DNA of 33,802 bases from SAR202 cluster bacterium (GTDB lineage: Bacteria; Chloroflexota; Dehalococcoidia; Lucifugimonadales; VGZY01). Position numbers and translations under genes: made by a program. A model generated the notes under the pieces. That model did not search any database and was not told the origin of the DNA. It saw nothing but the letters and a program-made list of their open reading frames with translations. The stretch spans positions 1 through 33,802 of the forward strand of contig VGZY01000001.1 of assembly GCA_016872355.1 (NCBI GenBank), read 5' to 3'. Each line of letters starts with the position of its first letter. Within the stretch, counting starts at the first letter, position 1. Positions 14,502 to 22,974 of this stretch are shown one piece after another.

Positions 14502-16496
14502 ATGCGATTCGCTCCTCTCGCGGCCCTTGCCGTGGTAGCCGTGACTCTCCTCGCCGTCGTGACTGGGCAGACGGCATTCGCCGACGTGCCTGCGCCGCTC
14601 AACGAGGCCGGATCGCCCTCCGAAGCGCAGTCGCGGGCGAAGATCGCCCACGAGCTTTCGTACTTCCTGGAAGATACCGGCCCCTTGCGTGTCAGCCGGG
14701 CCGTCGTCGGCGCGTCCTCGACAGAGCTTCGCCCCCAGGCGGCGGCGCTGGTGCGGGACGGCGTCGTTGATATGGACGCAGCGAACAGGGTCCAGCTGGT
14801 GGTGCGGGCGGGCTGCGAGACGGAAACCACCATCGCCGCGATTGAAGCTCTGGGCGGAAAAATTGAGCGCATAGACCGAAGCGATAAATCTATTCAGACT
14901 AGTGTTGACCCCGCCATAATACCTTCAATAGCCACCCTGGATGCGGTGACGTCGATCGAAACCCCGGTTTACGGACATGTGAATGCCGGGTCGAAGACGA
15001 CGCAGGGCGACGCCCTGCTCAACCTGGACGACATGCGCGCCGCGCTTGGGGTGAACGGGACGGGCGTGACGGTGGGCGTCATATCCGACGGCATCAACGG
15101 GCTACAGAGCTCGATACTGCTCGGGGACCTGCCGGCCACGCAGGAGATACGGAACGCCCAGGGGAGGGTGGCGACGACGACGGGCGGCGTGATAGGGCGG
15201 TCGTTCCGTTCCGACCGGAACCTGGAGGGGGGCCTCGGTGGCGCGACGACCGGCGCTGAAGGGACGGCGATGCTGGAGATCATCCACGACATCGCTCCAG
15301 GGGCGCAGCTCATGTTCGCCAACTTCCAGACGGCGAGCGAGTTTAACGCGGCGGTCGACTGGCTGGCGGCGAACGCGGACGTGGTGGTGGACGACATCAG
15401 CTTCTTCGGCATTGCGTACGACCAGTCGAGCCACGTTTCGGTGAACACCGCAACGGAGCTGAACAGGCCGGGAAACAGGGTGAGGGCGTACTTCACATCG
15501 GCAGGCAACTACGCGCAGCGGCACTGGGAGGGGATGTTCGAATCGGGCGGGACGTGCCACACGGACGCGTTCACAACGTGCCAGCAATTTACGCCGAGCG
15601 CGGACACAACTGACTTCCAGGGCCTTGGCGGGCAGCCGTTCAACAGGATCAGGATACTCAGGAACCAGTCCGCAACTATCTATCTGTCGTGGTCTGAGAC
15701 GTATGGGGCCGCAACCAGCAACTACAATCTCTACCTGGTCGATGAAACGACCCTCTCCGTGGTGGCCTCCAGCCAGGCGGACAACATCGGCGGCAACCCC
15801 ACGGAGCAGATCAGCTTTGTGAACTTGAGCGGCTCGGACCGCTGGTACCGGATTCGGATCACCAATACCGACTCCTATCCCGCACGAAACATGGATCTGT
15901 TCGTCCTTGGAGGCGTTCAGCAAGCGGACGGCAACAGGCTGAACTTCAATACCAGGAAAGGAAGTGTTCCCGCGCAAAGCGATGCTGGTGGAGGGGTGAT
16001 TTCGGTGGGCGCGATCAACTCTTCCGACATTGGGACAGACACTATTGCCCCGTACAGTAGCTGGGGCCCTGCGAACAACGGCGCGCAGAAGCCGGATGCA
16101 ACGGCAATAGACTGCGTGCAGGTCACTGGCTCCGGCGGCTTCGGCAGCAACTTCTGCGGCACATCGGCGGCCGCGCCGCACGGGGCGGCAATGGCGGCGC
16201 TGGTCCTGCAGAAGCGGCCGGACCTGATGGCCGGGGGGCAGGGCGAGGACCCGGCGGCGGAGCGGGCGGCGCTCCGTGCGGTCATCGTGGGGTCGGCAGT
16301 AGACCTCGGCGAGCCCGGCACAGACTACGTCTTCGGAGCAGGCAGGATCGACGGCCTGGCGGCGGGGAGCGCGGCGACGAGCGCAGAGCCGCCCGTGGTG
16401 CCCTCGGCCTCCGCCTGGGGGCTTGCGATAGCCGCCGCGGCACTCGCGACGCTAGCTGCAGTCCGCACCCGCCGGCCGGGGTCGAAATCCCTGTAG
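14502..16496 (+). CDS. Secreted subtilisin-like protein 2 (catalytic His replaced)
   Basis: 664 residues. ATG 14502 was chosen over the upstream TTG 14442 because AGGA (14487-14490) precedes it and the signal peptide follows at once (LAALAVVAVTLLAVVTGQTAFA). The S8 fold is clear: Asp196 in VGVISDGING, the oxyanion region TSAGN, and Ser555 in CGTSAAAPHGAAMAALVLQ. Where HGTxVA is expected one finds GAEGTAMLEIIHDIAPGAQL, with Glu253 in place of the catalytic His. A subgroup of S8-like proteins shares this EGTAMLE form, so it may be a divergent protease or a binding protein. The C-terminus is VPSASAWGLAIAAAALATLA then Arg-rich, the same signal as protease 1. This is the only one of the three with an intact frame. 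Confidence 0.88.
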   Translation: MRFAPLAALAVVAVTLLAVVTGQTAFADVPAPLNEAGSPSEAQSRAKIAHELSYFLEDTGPLRVSRAVVGASSTELRPQAAALVRDGVVDMDAANRVQLVVRAGCETETTIAAIEALGGKIERIDRSDKSIQTSVDPAIIPSIATLDAVTSIETPVYGHVNAGSKTTQGDALLNLDDMRAALGVNGTGVTVGVISDGINGLQSSILLGDLPATQEIRNAQGRVATTTGGVIGRSFRSDRNLEGGLGGATTGAEGTAMLEIIHDIAPGAQLMFANFQTASEFNAAVDWLAANADVVVDDISFFGIAYDQSSHVSVNTATELNRPGNRVRAYFTSAGNYAQRHWEGMFESGGTCHTDAFTTCQQFTPSADTTDFQGLGGQPFNRIRILRNQSATIYLSWSETYGAATSNYNLYLVDETTLSVVASSQADNIGGNPTEQISFVNLSGSDRWYRIRITNTDSYPARNMDLFVLGGVQQADGNRLNFNTRKGSVPAQSDAGGGVISVGAINSSDIGTDTIAPYSSWGPANNGAQKPDATAIDCVQVTGSGGFGSNFCGTSAAAPHGAAMAALVLQKRPDLMAGGQGEDPAAERAALRAVIVGSAVDLGEPGTDYVFGAGRIDGLAAGSAATSAEPPVVPSASAWGLAIAAAALATLAAVRTRRPGSKSL

Positions 16497-16532
16497 TCCC
16501 TCTCCATCGCTTGCGCTGGCTCCAGGAGCGCA

Positions 16533-17624
16533 ATGAAGAGATTAACAGCTCGAAAGACCCGCCTTCTTACGCCCCTGGCCGTGGCACTCACGGCGCTGGC
16601 GGTGCTCACCGCGGCGTCGTCTGCCTCGGCGCAGTCGGCAGACGACGCTCTGAAGCTCGACTCGAGCCTCTTCCCGCTCGCCCCCCAGCTCCTGCCGGAC
16701 GGATACCCCAACGGCGCCGGCGATAGCCCCCTCACCCTCGACCCGTGGATTCGGACGCGCGACAACCAGGTGCTCATCGAGATTTACGCCCAGCCCGGAC
16801 GGCTGCAAGAGGCAATCGCCGCCACGACGCGGTGGGGCTCCGAGGTGACGGACGCGCATGCGCCTGCAGACCTGTTCGCGGCCTGGGTCCCCGTCCCCAT
16901 CCTGCTCATCCTGAACGACGAGCCGTCTATCAAGGCCATCGCCGCCACGCCGATCATCTACCCTGAGGTCATAGGCGAGGGTTACAATCAGATTAACGCG
17001 CCCGCATGGGCCGCGGCCGGGTACAACGGCGCGGGTGTGAAGGTGGCGGTTGTCGACTCGGGGTTCCAGGGCTATCAGAACCTGCTTGGCTCGGAGCTGC
17101 CCCAGAGCGTCACGATCAACGGCACCTTCTTCGGTGACGCATCCCGTGGCATTAACGGCAACACCGACCATGGCGTCTACGTGGCCCAGTCAATGTACGA
17201 TATCGCTCCGGGCGCGCAGTATTATTTCGTGAATCCCGGAACGGTAACGGGGTTCCTGAACGCTGTGGACTACCTGATCTCCCAGAACGTAAGAGTGGCG
17301 AACATGTCGCTCGTCTGGTTCGGCCACTACGGCGACGGTAGCGACGTCATCAGCCAGAAGGTGCAGCAGGCGCGGGACGCAGGCATTACATGGGTAAACT
17401 CCGCCGGCAACCACGCGATGCTCCACTGGCGAGGCACGTGGCGAGACGCCGACAACGACGGCATTATGGAGTTCAGCGGGTCGGACGAGACGAACAACTT
17501 CAATATGGCGTCCGGGGGCGTGACGCTGATGCTCCGGTGGAACGACGCCCACACCGCCCCCGGGAACGACTTCCAGGTCTGCCTGAGCCAGAGTACCGGG
17601 CAGCTCGATTGCTCCGTGGACTAG
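16533..17624 (+). CDS. Secreted subtilisin-like protease 3, N-terminal piece (stopped by TAG)
   Basis: ATG 16533 with AGGAG (16524-16528) 4 nt upstream. The signal peptide is VALTALAVLTAASSASAQ. The S8 domain shows Asp175 in VKVAVVDSGFQG, His213 in TDHGVYVAQSMYDIAPGAQ and the WVNSAGNH region. TAG at 17622-17624 follows LDCSVD. The same frame stays open and homologous from 17625 (QSGQWWHGPGDFLTVPV) into the next piece, so this is a nonsense interruption and not a natural end. TAG could come from CAG or TGG by one transition. Confidence 0.85.
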   Translation: MKRLTARKTRLLTPLAVALTALAVLTAASSASAQSADDALKLDSSLFPLAPQLLPDGYPNGAGDSPLTLDPWIRTRDNQVLIEIYAQPGRLQEAIAATTRWGSEVTDAHAPADLFAAWVPVPILLILNDEPSIKAIAATPIIYPEVIGEGYNQINAPAWAAAGYNGAGVKVAVVDSGFQGYQNLLGSELPQSVTINGTFFGDASRGINGNTDHGVYVAQSMYDIAPGAQYYFVNPGTVTGFLNAVDYLISQNVRVANMSLVWFGHYGDGSDVISQKVQQARDAGITWVNSAGNHAMLHWRGTWRDADNDGIMEFSGSDETNNFNMASGGVTLMLRWNDAHTAPGNDFQVCLSQSTGQLDCSVD

Positions 17625-17666
17625 CAGAGCGGCCAGTGGTGGCACGGCCCGGGCGACTTCCTGACC

Positions 17667-20603
17667 GTGCCTGTGGCGGTGCCGTCCACACCGGGAGCTT
17701 TCATCCGCCGCGTCAACGCATCGCGCACGGACTTCACTTTCGACCTGTGGCTGCTCGGGCCGACGGGGGCGTTCGAGTACCCCAACCCTGCGGGAAGCAT
17801 AGTCACGCCCGCGGACTCGTCCGCTGCCATCACCGTCGGGGCCTACACCTGGTCGAACACCAGCGCCGTCGCATCGTATAGCAGCCAGGAGCCGACGGTG
17901 GACGGCCGCGTCAAGCCGGATATCACCGGGCCTTCCGGATTCACCGCCAGGGCGAGTAGCGGCACAGGCAATGTGTCCATCAGCGGCACGTCGTTCTCTT
18001 CGCCCGTGGTCGCCGGGGCGGCGGCGGTGGCCCTGCAAGCGAACCCAACATTTACGCCCGCCCAGGTACAGGCATGGCTGGAAGCCCGCGCCACGGACAA
18101 AGGGGCCGTGGGCAAAGACAGCGTCTTCGGCGCCGGGCTGCTGAATCTCGGCTCCCCAGCAAGGGTCGCAGTCTCCGGCACAACGGTGTCCGAGTCTGCA
18201 GGAAACGCCGCGGTAACCATCTCTTTGCTGGACCAGCCCTCAGGGTCACCGGTGACGGTCAGCTACGCCACTTCGAACGGGATGGCCCAGGCGGGTAGCG
18301 ACTACGGCAGCACGTCCGGCACGGCGACCATAACGGCGGGCGCGATGTCCACGGTCGTCCATGTGCCCATCATCAATGACGCGGTAGACGAGCTGGACGA
18401 GACGTTCACGGTCACCATTTCGAACGCATCCGGCGCCTCAATCCAGACTGGCACGGCATCAGTGACGATCACCGACGACGACCCCACGCCATCTCTGGCC
18501 GTCGCCAACCTGTCCGTCGCCGAGAGTGCGGGCGCTGCGGCGGTGACAATCACGCTCAGCGGCGCTTCCGACCGCGAGGTGCGCGTGGGCTACTCCACGT
18601 CGATCGGCACGGCGACGGCGGGGCAGGACTTTGCGGCCACATCCGGCACGGCGGTGTTCGCCCCGGGCACGCTTTCGAAGGCGATAAGCGTGCCGATCAC
18701 GAACGACGCCCTCTATGAGACGAACGAGACGTTCAGCTTTGCGATCTCCCAGCCGGTGAACGCAGTCATCGGCGGTAGCGCTACCGCCACCGTCACGATC
18801 ACGAACGACGATCCGGCGCCGTCACTCTCGGTTGCCCCGGTGACGGTTGAGGAGAGGGCTGGAAGCGCCTCGGTGAGGATCGCCCAGAGCGCAGTTTCGG
18901 GCCGCGCGACATCGCTCCAGTTCGCCACAGCGAATGGCGCTGCGCTCGCGGGGCAGGACTACACGGCGTCCAGCGGAACGGCGACCATACCGGCGGGGGC
19001 AACGTCCACGGCGATCACGCTCCAGGTCATCGACGATGAGATCGATGAGCCGGATGAGTCGTTCACCGTAGCATTCTCGAACGTGCAGAACGCCACTCTT
19101 GGCGTGCAGAGCGTGACCGTGACTATCAAGAACGACGACGCCCTGCCCGTTATCACTGCGCCGGCAATTGTCGTCAGCGAGGACGCCGGCACGGCGGTAC
19201 TGCGCCTGGTCCAGAGCTTCGCCGCAAGGTGGGATGTCACGGTGGGGTTCGCAACCTCGGGCGAGACCGCCCAACATCTCACTGACTACCTCGCCCGGAA
19301 CGGGACGGCGACAATCCCTGCGGGCGCGACCTCCACTACGGTCGTCATCCAGCTTGTCAACGAAACGCTCAGCGAGGCGCCGGAGTATTTCACCGTCAGC
19401 TTTTACAATCCATCGCGCGCCACGCTCGCTCCCACGGCAATCTCGGTCCGGGTGGACATCGTCGATGACGATGGTGAACCGGCGATATCCGTCTCCGGCG
19501 GAACATACAGCAAGTCCGTCGGGGCGGCGATCGCGGTAATAAGCCTCAGCAGGGCGGCAGGGCGCGACGTTGCCGTGCAGTATCGCACGATCAATGGCAC
19601 AGCGGTGGCGGGCCGGGACCACACTGCCGTGAGCGGCACGATTACGGTCCGCGCGGGAGAGACGTCGGCGGTTGTGACCATCCCGATCACGGATGACGCA
19701 GTTTACGAGTTCGATGAAGTGTTTGTTGTCGAACTACTCTCCCCCGTCGGCGCAACCCTGGCCCCGAGCGGCGCACAGGCGGAAATCGTCATTGCCGACA
19801 ACGACAGCGTCCCTGGCTATTCAGTTACCGGGGAGACCATAATCGAATCGGACGGTGAGGCAGTGGTCCGCATCGTCATGCAAGAGCCATCTGAGCAGCC
19901 GATCACGTTCAACTATGCAACGCTGAACAACGGCGCGGTGGCCCCCGGCGACTACGACGGCGGCGCCGGGAGCGTCACCTTACCCGCGGGCGAAACTTCG
20001 GCGAGGATCGTTGTGCCGATTGTGGATGACTCCCTCCACGAAACAGACGAGGACATCGACGTTGCAGTGACGCCGACTGGCGCGGACACCGCCACGCAAT
20101 CGGCCGCGGCCGCGTCGACCGGGACAGCAAGGATTGTGATCCACGACGACGACCCCCAGCCGGCGATATCCGTTCTCAACCTGGCGGTTATGGAATCCGT
20201 CGGGAACGCCCTGGTGACGGTCGCGCTGGACGCCCCCTCTGGGTTGGACGTGACATTCAATTATGAAACGGTGGATGGCACGGCCGTTGCGCCGCTGGAC
20301 TACAAGGCAACCGCCGGGTCTGGCACGATACCTGCAGGGGCTACCTCTACAACGGTGGCCATCCTGGTCCGGGACGATTCGCGCTACGAGAAAGAGCCGG
20401 AGAACTTCAGCGTGCGCCTGACATCGGTCGCGGGGGCGTCGGTCGCCCCGAACGCCGCCGGGGCGGTGACCATCCAAGAAAACGACCCGCCGCCGCCGCC
20501 GGTCCCGCTCGCCTCGCCGTTTGGGCTCATCGTGCTCCTGTTCGGAGTCGCCCTCCTGGCAGGGGTGCGCATGCGCTTCCACGCCGCGGGTCCACTGGTG
20601 TGA
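17667..20603 (+). CDS. Subtilisin-like protease 3, C-terminal piece with seven Calx-beta repeats
   Basis: Same frame as the piece at 16533; homologous sequence starts at 17625 and the first internal start is GTG 17667. Catalytic Ser (17991-17993) is in ISGTSFSSPVVAGAAAVAL. Then come seven Calx-beta domains of about 110 residues, each closing with a DDDP/NDDP-type Ca-binding turn: about 18163-18486, 18487-18816, 18817-19143, 19144-19474, 19475-19809, 19810-20157 and 20158-20490. A proline run (PPPPVPLASPFG), one membrane segment (LIVLLFGVALLAG) and a basic tail end the protein. The Calx-beta array would bind Ca2+ and act as a rigid stalk. The whole gene would give ~1356 residues, a surface-anchored protease. 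Without its N-terminal piece it is not exported. Confidence 0.88.
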   Translation: MPVAVPSTPGAFIRRVNASRTDFTFDLWLLGPTGAFEYPNPAGSIVTPADSSAAITVGAYTWSNTSAVASYSSQEPTVDGRVKPDITGPSGFTARASSGTGNVSISGTSFSSPVVAGAAAVALQANPTFTPAQVQAWLEARATDKGAVGKDSVFGAGLLNLGSPARVAVSGTTVSESAGNAAVTISLLDQPSGSPVTVSYATSNGMAQAGSDYGSTSGTATITAGAMSTVVHVPIINDAVDELDETFTVTISNASGASIQTGTASVTITDDDPTPSLAVANLSVAESAGAAAVTITLSGASDREVRVGYSTSIGTATAGQDFAATSGTAVFAPGTLSKAISVPITNDALYETNETFSFAISQPVNAVIGGSATATVTITNDDPAPSLSVAPVTVEERAGSASVRIAQSAVSGRATSLQFATANGAALAGQDYTASSGTATIPAGATSTAITLQVIDDEIDEPDESFTVAFSNVQNATLGVQSVTVTIKNDDALPVITAPAIVVSEDAGTAVLRLVQSFAARWDVTVGFATSGETAQHLTDYLARNGTATIPAGATSTTVVIQLVNETLSEAPEYFTVSFYNPSRATLAPTAISVRVDIVDDDGEPAISVSGGTYSKSVGAAIAVISLSRAAGRDVAVQYRTINGTAVAGRDHTAVSGTITVRAGETSAVVTIPITDDAVYEFDEVFVVELLSPVGATLAPSGAQAEIVIADNDSVPGYSVTGETIIESDGEAVVRIVMQEPSEQPITFNYATLNNGAVAPGDYDGGAGSVTLPAGETSARIVVPIVDDSLHETDEDIDVAVTPTGADTATQSAAAASTGTARIVIHDDDPQPAISVLNLAVMESVGNALVTVALDAPSGLDVTFNYETVDGTAVAPLDYKATAGSGTIPAGATSTTVAILVRDDSRYEKEPENFSVRLTSVAGASVAPNAAGAVTIQENDPPPPPVPLASPFGLIVLLFGVALLAGVRMRFHAAGPLV
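18163..20490 (+). repeat. Array of seven Calx-beta coding repeats
   Basis: Seven divergent repeats of about 320-350 nt lie inside the protease 3 gene. Each encodes an opening V-x-E-S-x-G strand, a middle ATxxGTAxAGxDY segment with GTATIPAGxTS, and a closing D-D-x-x-x-E-xx-E-x-F turn followed by DDDP. Divergence at DNA level argues against recent expansion. Confidence 0.85.
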
Positions 20604-20647
20604 GGGCCTGTGTGATCAGCTCAATGCCATGCCACCTGTGCCCGGTT

Positions 20648-20735
20648 TCCCTTAGTGGCGCACTGCGTGCGCTTCATGGCCTAGCCTATTACGTAGACAA
20701 CCACCGAAGAGCGCACGCAGTGCGCCACTAAGGGA
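20648..20735. repeat. 88-bp inverted-repeat element between convergent genes
   Basis: Arms 20648-20673 and 20710-20735 are perfect reverse complements over 26 nt (core TGGCGCACTGCGTGCGC), separated by 36 nt. It lies between the convergent protease 3 and RNase genes, where it could act as a two-way terminator. The layout (long arms, 36-nt centre) repeats that of the element at 6784-6863, although the arm sequences differ. Confidence 0.85.
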
Positions 20736-20757
20736 TTGTATACAGGGTGGTCTGCAC

Positions 20758-22806
20758 TTATCTGGCCGCGCCGATGTAAACGAAGTGGCCCTGCTTGCGC
20801 CACAGGTCTACCCCCGCGAGGCGCAGGACCACCCGGTCGCCCGGATTCACGCCGCGCGGAAGCTCCGTGCGCACACGGAAGGGAAACTCCTCCAGCTCCA
20901 GCATGGCCGGACGTCGCGGCTCGTTTTCCAGCACGACCGCAGCGAACAGCGAAGCCGCGGCGGGCGCGCCGGACTCCTCCAGTCGCGTGAGCTTGAGATG
21001 CTTGAGGAACCAGTACCGCTCGCGCTCGTTCTCCACCTGGTTGAGCTCTCGTAGCTGCACCTCCGCCCTGCCCACAACCGACGCAATCGCATCCTGTGGG
21101 TAGAACGGCTGACCCGTGCTCAGGAAACGGCTGATCTGGCGTTGCATGACCAGGTCCGGGTACCGCCTGAGGGGAGAGGTGGCCTGTATGTAGGCATCCA
21201 CCCCCAGGCCGCCGTGGCGCGCCGGGACGGTCGTAATTTCGGCGGGTAGAAAGCGCCGCGCTATCGGGTACCTCAGGAGCGGGCCGTGCGGGAGTGGCGA
21301 CCCGTCTTCACGCGTTAGTTTGATGTCCGAGATATCGGGCGCCGTCTGGGCGCGGTATGTAGCCGGAATGCCTTTCTCCTTGCAGAACTGCGCGAGCATG
21401 GAGTTGCAGAGGATCATCATCTCGGCCACCATTTCGCGCGACTGGGACGGCTGGAAGACTTTTACCGTGATCTTCCCTTCGCCATCCACCTTGATGTCCA
21501 TCTCGGAGCGGTCGAGCATGATGGCCCCAGCCTCTTCCCGCTTCTTTCTGAAGGCGCGCGCCGCGTCGTTCAGCTTGTCCAGCATCCAGTGCCATGGATG
21601 GGTGTCGTCCTTGAGAGCAACGTCCACCTCGGCGTAGGGCACTGCCGCGCGGCTTCGAATAATCGAAGGAACGATCTCGTAGCCGGTGATCGACCATTCG
21701 GCGTCGCAGTCCACCATCAGGCTCATGGCCAGGCGGGTCTGGCCGGGGTCCAGGCTGCCAGCGTTGCGCGTGAAGACAACCGGCAGCATCTCTATGTGGC
21801 GCTCCGGCATGTAAAGGGTCGCCATGCGCCTGTCAGCCTCGAGGTCCACGGCCCCCCCGGGCGGAATGAGCGCGCCCGCATCGGCAATGTGTATTCCGAT
21901 GCGGTACGCCCGCTTTGGGTCTCCCCCTTCCGGGAACTCCAGCGAGAGGGCATCGTCGCGGTCCAGCGTGGTCACGTCGTCGATCGTAACCACCTCCAGC
22001 GCCGTCAGGTCTCGCCACTGCCCTCCTTCAAGGGACTGCTCTACCGAGATGGCCTCGGCCTCAGCCAGGGCCTCCGGCGGGAACTTGTCGGTTATTTCCG
22101 TGCGCAGCAGCTCAAGCGGCTCATCGGGCGAAAAGACGCCCGCCGCCACAAGCAGCTCGAAGGCGCGGCGCTGGAGATCGCGGGCGCCGGCATCCACGAT
22201 GTGCAACAGGCTGTGCGCTGCGTGGCTACGCGGGTACTCGTCGCCATGTACAGCAAAGCCTCGAAGGTGCTGCAACAGCGTTGCGTGCGCCTTCGTGAAG
22301 GGGTCGGGCAGCTTGCCGGCGGACAGGGCGAGCATGAGCGACTGAGCAGCCTCAGCGTTCTCTGTCTCCCGCCTGCGCCGCGTACGGATCTCCTCCACGG
22401 CTTCCAACGTTCGTGGCATGTATCCCGTGCCGTCCGCCGTGAAAAAGTCGGTGCCCTCTTCCAGGTGCAGCACAAGGGCGATGAGTCTGGTGACTTCTAC
22501 ATTGCCGCCCCAGTAAAGCTCCGCAAGGTCGCTGGGAGAAATCGCGCGCGGCTCGTCCCGCAGGACCTCCCAGGCCTCGGCCAGGTCGATCTTCGCCGCC
22601 TCCTCCTGCGCCTTCTCGCGCATGGCCTCCACCTTCTCGAAGTCGGTCGAGACGATGCCAGTGGACAGCAGGACACGGTCGGCCGGGAGTTTGGCCTCCT
22701 TGTTGCGGCCGACCGATACGCTCACGCGCGACTTGCTCTGTTCGATGACACGGACAAGGCCGGCGCCCTTCCCGAGGCGGGCGACAATTATCTCTCCAGG
22801 CTGCAT
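20758..22806 (-). CDS. RNase II/R family 3'-5' exoribonuclease
   Basis: 682 residues, minus strand, ATG at 22806. The RNB catalytic domain is marked by VVTIDDVTTLDRDDALSLEF (about residues 270-290, with the Mg-binding aspartates), YRIGIHIADAGALIPPGG, LYMPERHIEMLP, YRAQTAPDISD and the ATSPLRRYPDLVMQRQI motif near the C-terminus. The last ~90 residues are an S1-like beta domain. The N-terminus is a helical/OB region shorter than in E. coli RNase R, resembling the cyanobacterial/plastid-type RNase II-like proteins. It degrades single-stranded RNA to nucleoside monophosphates in mRNA and structured-RNA turnover. The frame is intact. It is divergent from the aminopeptidase at 22975 and shares a 168-bp intergenic region with it. 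Confidence 0.92.
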   Translation of the reverse strand: MQPGEIIVARLGKGAGLVRVIEQSKSRVSVSVGRNKEAKLPADRVLLSTGIVSTDFEKVEAMREKAQEEAAKIDLAEAWEVLRDEPRAISPSDLAELYWGGNVEVTRLIALVLHLEEGTDFFTADGTGYMPRTLEAVEEIRTRRRRETENAEAAQSLMLALSAGKLPDPFTKAHATLLQHLRGFAVHGDEYPRSHAAHSLLHIVDAGARDLQRRAFELLVAAGVFSPDEPLELLRTEITDKFPPEALAEAEAISVEQSLEGGQWRDLTALEVVTIDDVTTLDRDDALSLEFPEGGDPKRAYRIGIHIADAGALIPPGGAVDLEADRRMATLYMPERHIEMLPVVFTRNAGSLDPGQTRLAMSLMVDCDAEWSITGYEIVPSIIRSRAAVPYAEVDVALKDDTHPWHWMLDKLNDAARAFRKKREEAGAIMLDRSEMDIKVDGEGKITVKVFQPSQSREMVAEMMILCNSMLAQFCKEKGIPATYRAQTAPDISDIKLTREDGSPLPHGPLLRYPIARRFLPAEITTVPARHGGLGVDAYIQATSPLRRYPDLVMQRQISRFLSTGQPFYPQDAIASVVGRAEVQLRELNQVENERERYWFLKHLKLTRLEESGAPAAASLFAAVVLENEPRRPAMLELEEFPFRVRTELPRGVNPGDRVVLRLAGVDLWRKQGHFVYIGAAR

Positions 22807-22897
22807 GACTGTAGTCTTTCCAGTGGTTGAATGTGCATATCTATCTTACCGCTTAAAGCTGTGCCTGGAAGGCCATGCCGGGCAGACTCCTCTTCCA

Positions 22898-22948
22898 CTT
22901 TACCCTTCGCCCCAGACCCTTTACCCTTCCTGCCTCACCCTTTACCCT
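22898..22948. repeat. Three CTTTACCCT motifs at 21-bp spacing
   Basis: CTTTACCCT occurs at 22898-22906, 22919-22927 and 22940-22948, exactly 21 bp (two helical turns) apart, in the region between two divergent genes. This could be a three-site operator or just a decayed tandem repeat. Confidence 0.6.
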
Positions 22949-22974
22949 GTAACCATCTTCACGCGAGGCAAAGC

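Noticed and set aside
15102-16181. 359-codon minus-strand open frame inside subtilase 2
   Set aside because: Arg/Val-rich complement of the protease coding sequence.
18163-20490. CRISPR-like or tandem DNA repeat array
   Set aside because: The periodicity of ~330 nt is protein-level Calx-beta repetition with divergent DNA; there are no short identical repeats with spacers.
21589-22830. 413-codon plus-strand open frame opposite the RNase gene
   Set aside because: The minus-strand RNase II/R protein is unmistakable; this frame is its complement and has no recognisable motif.
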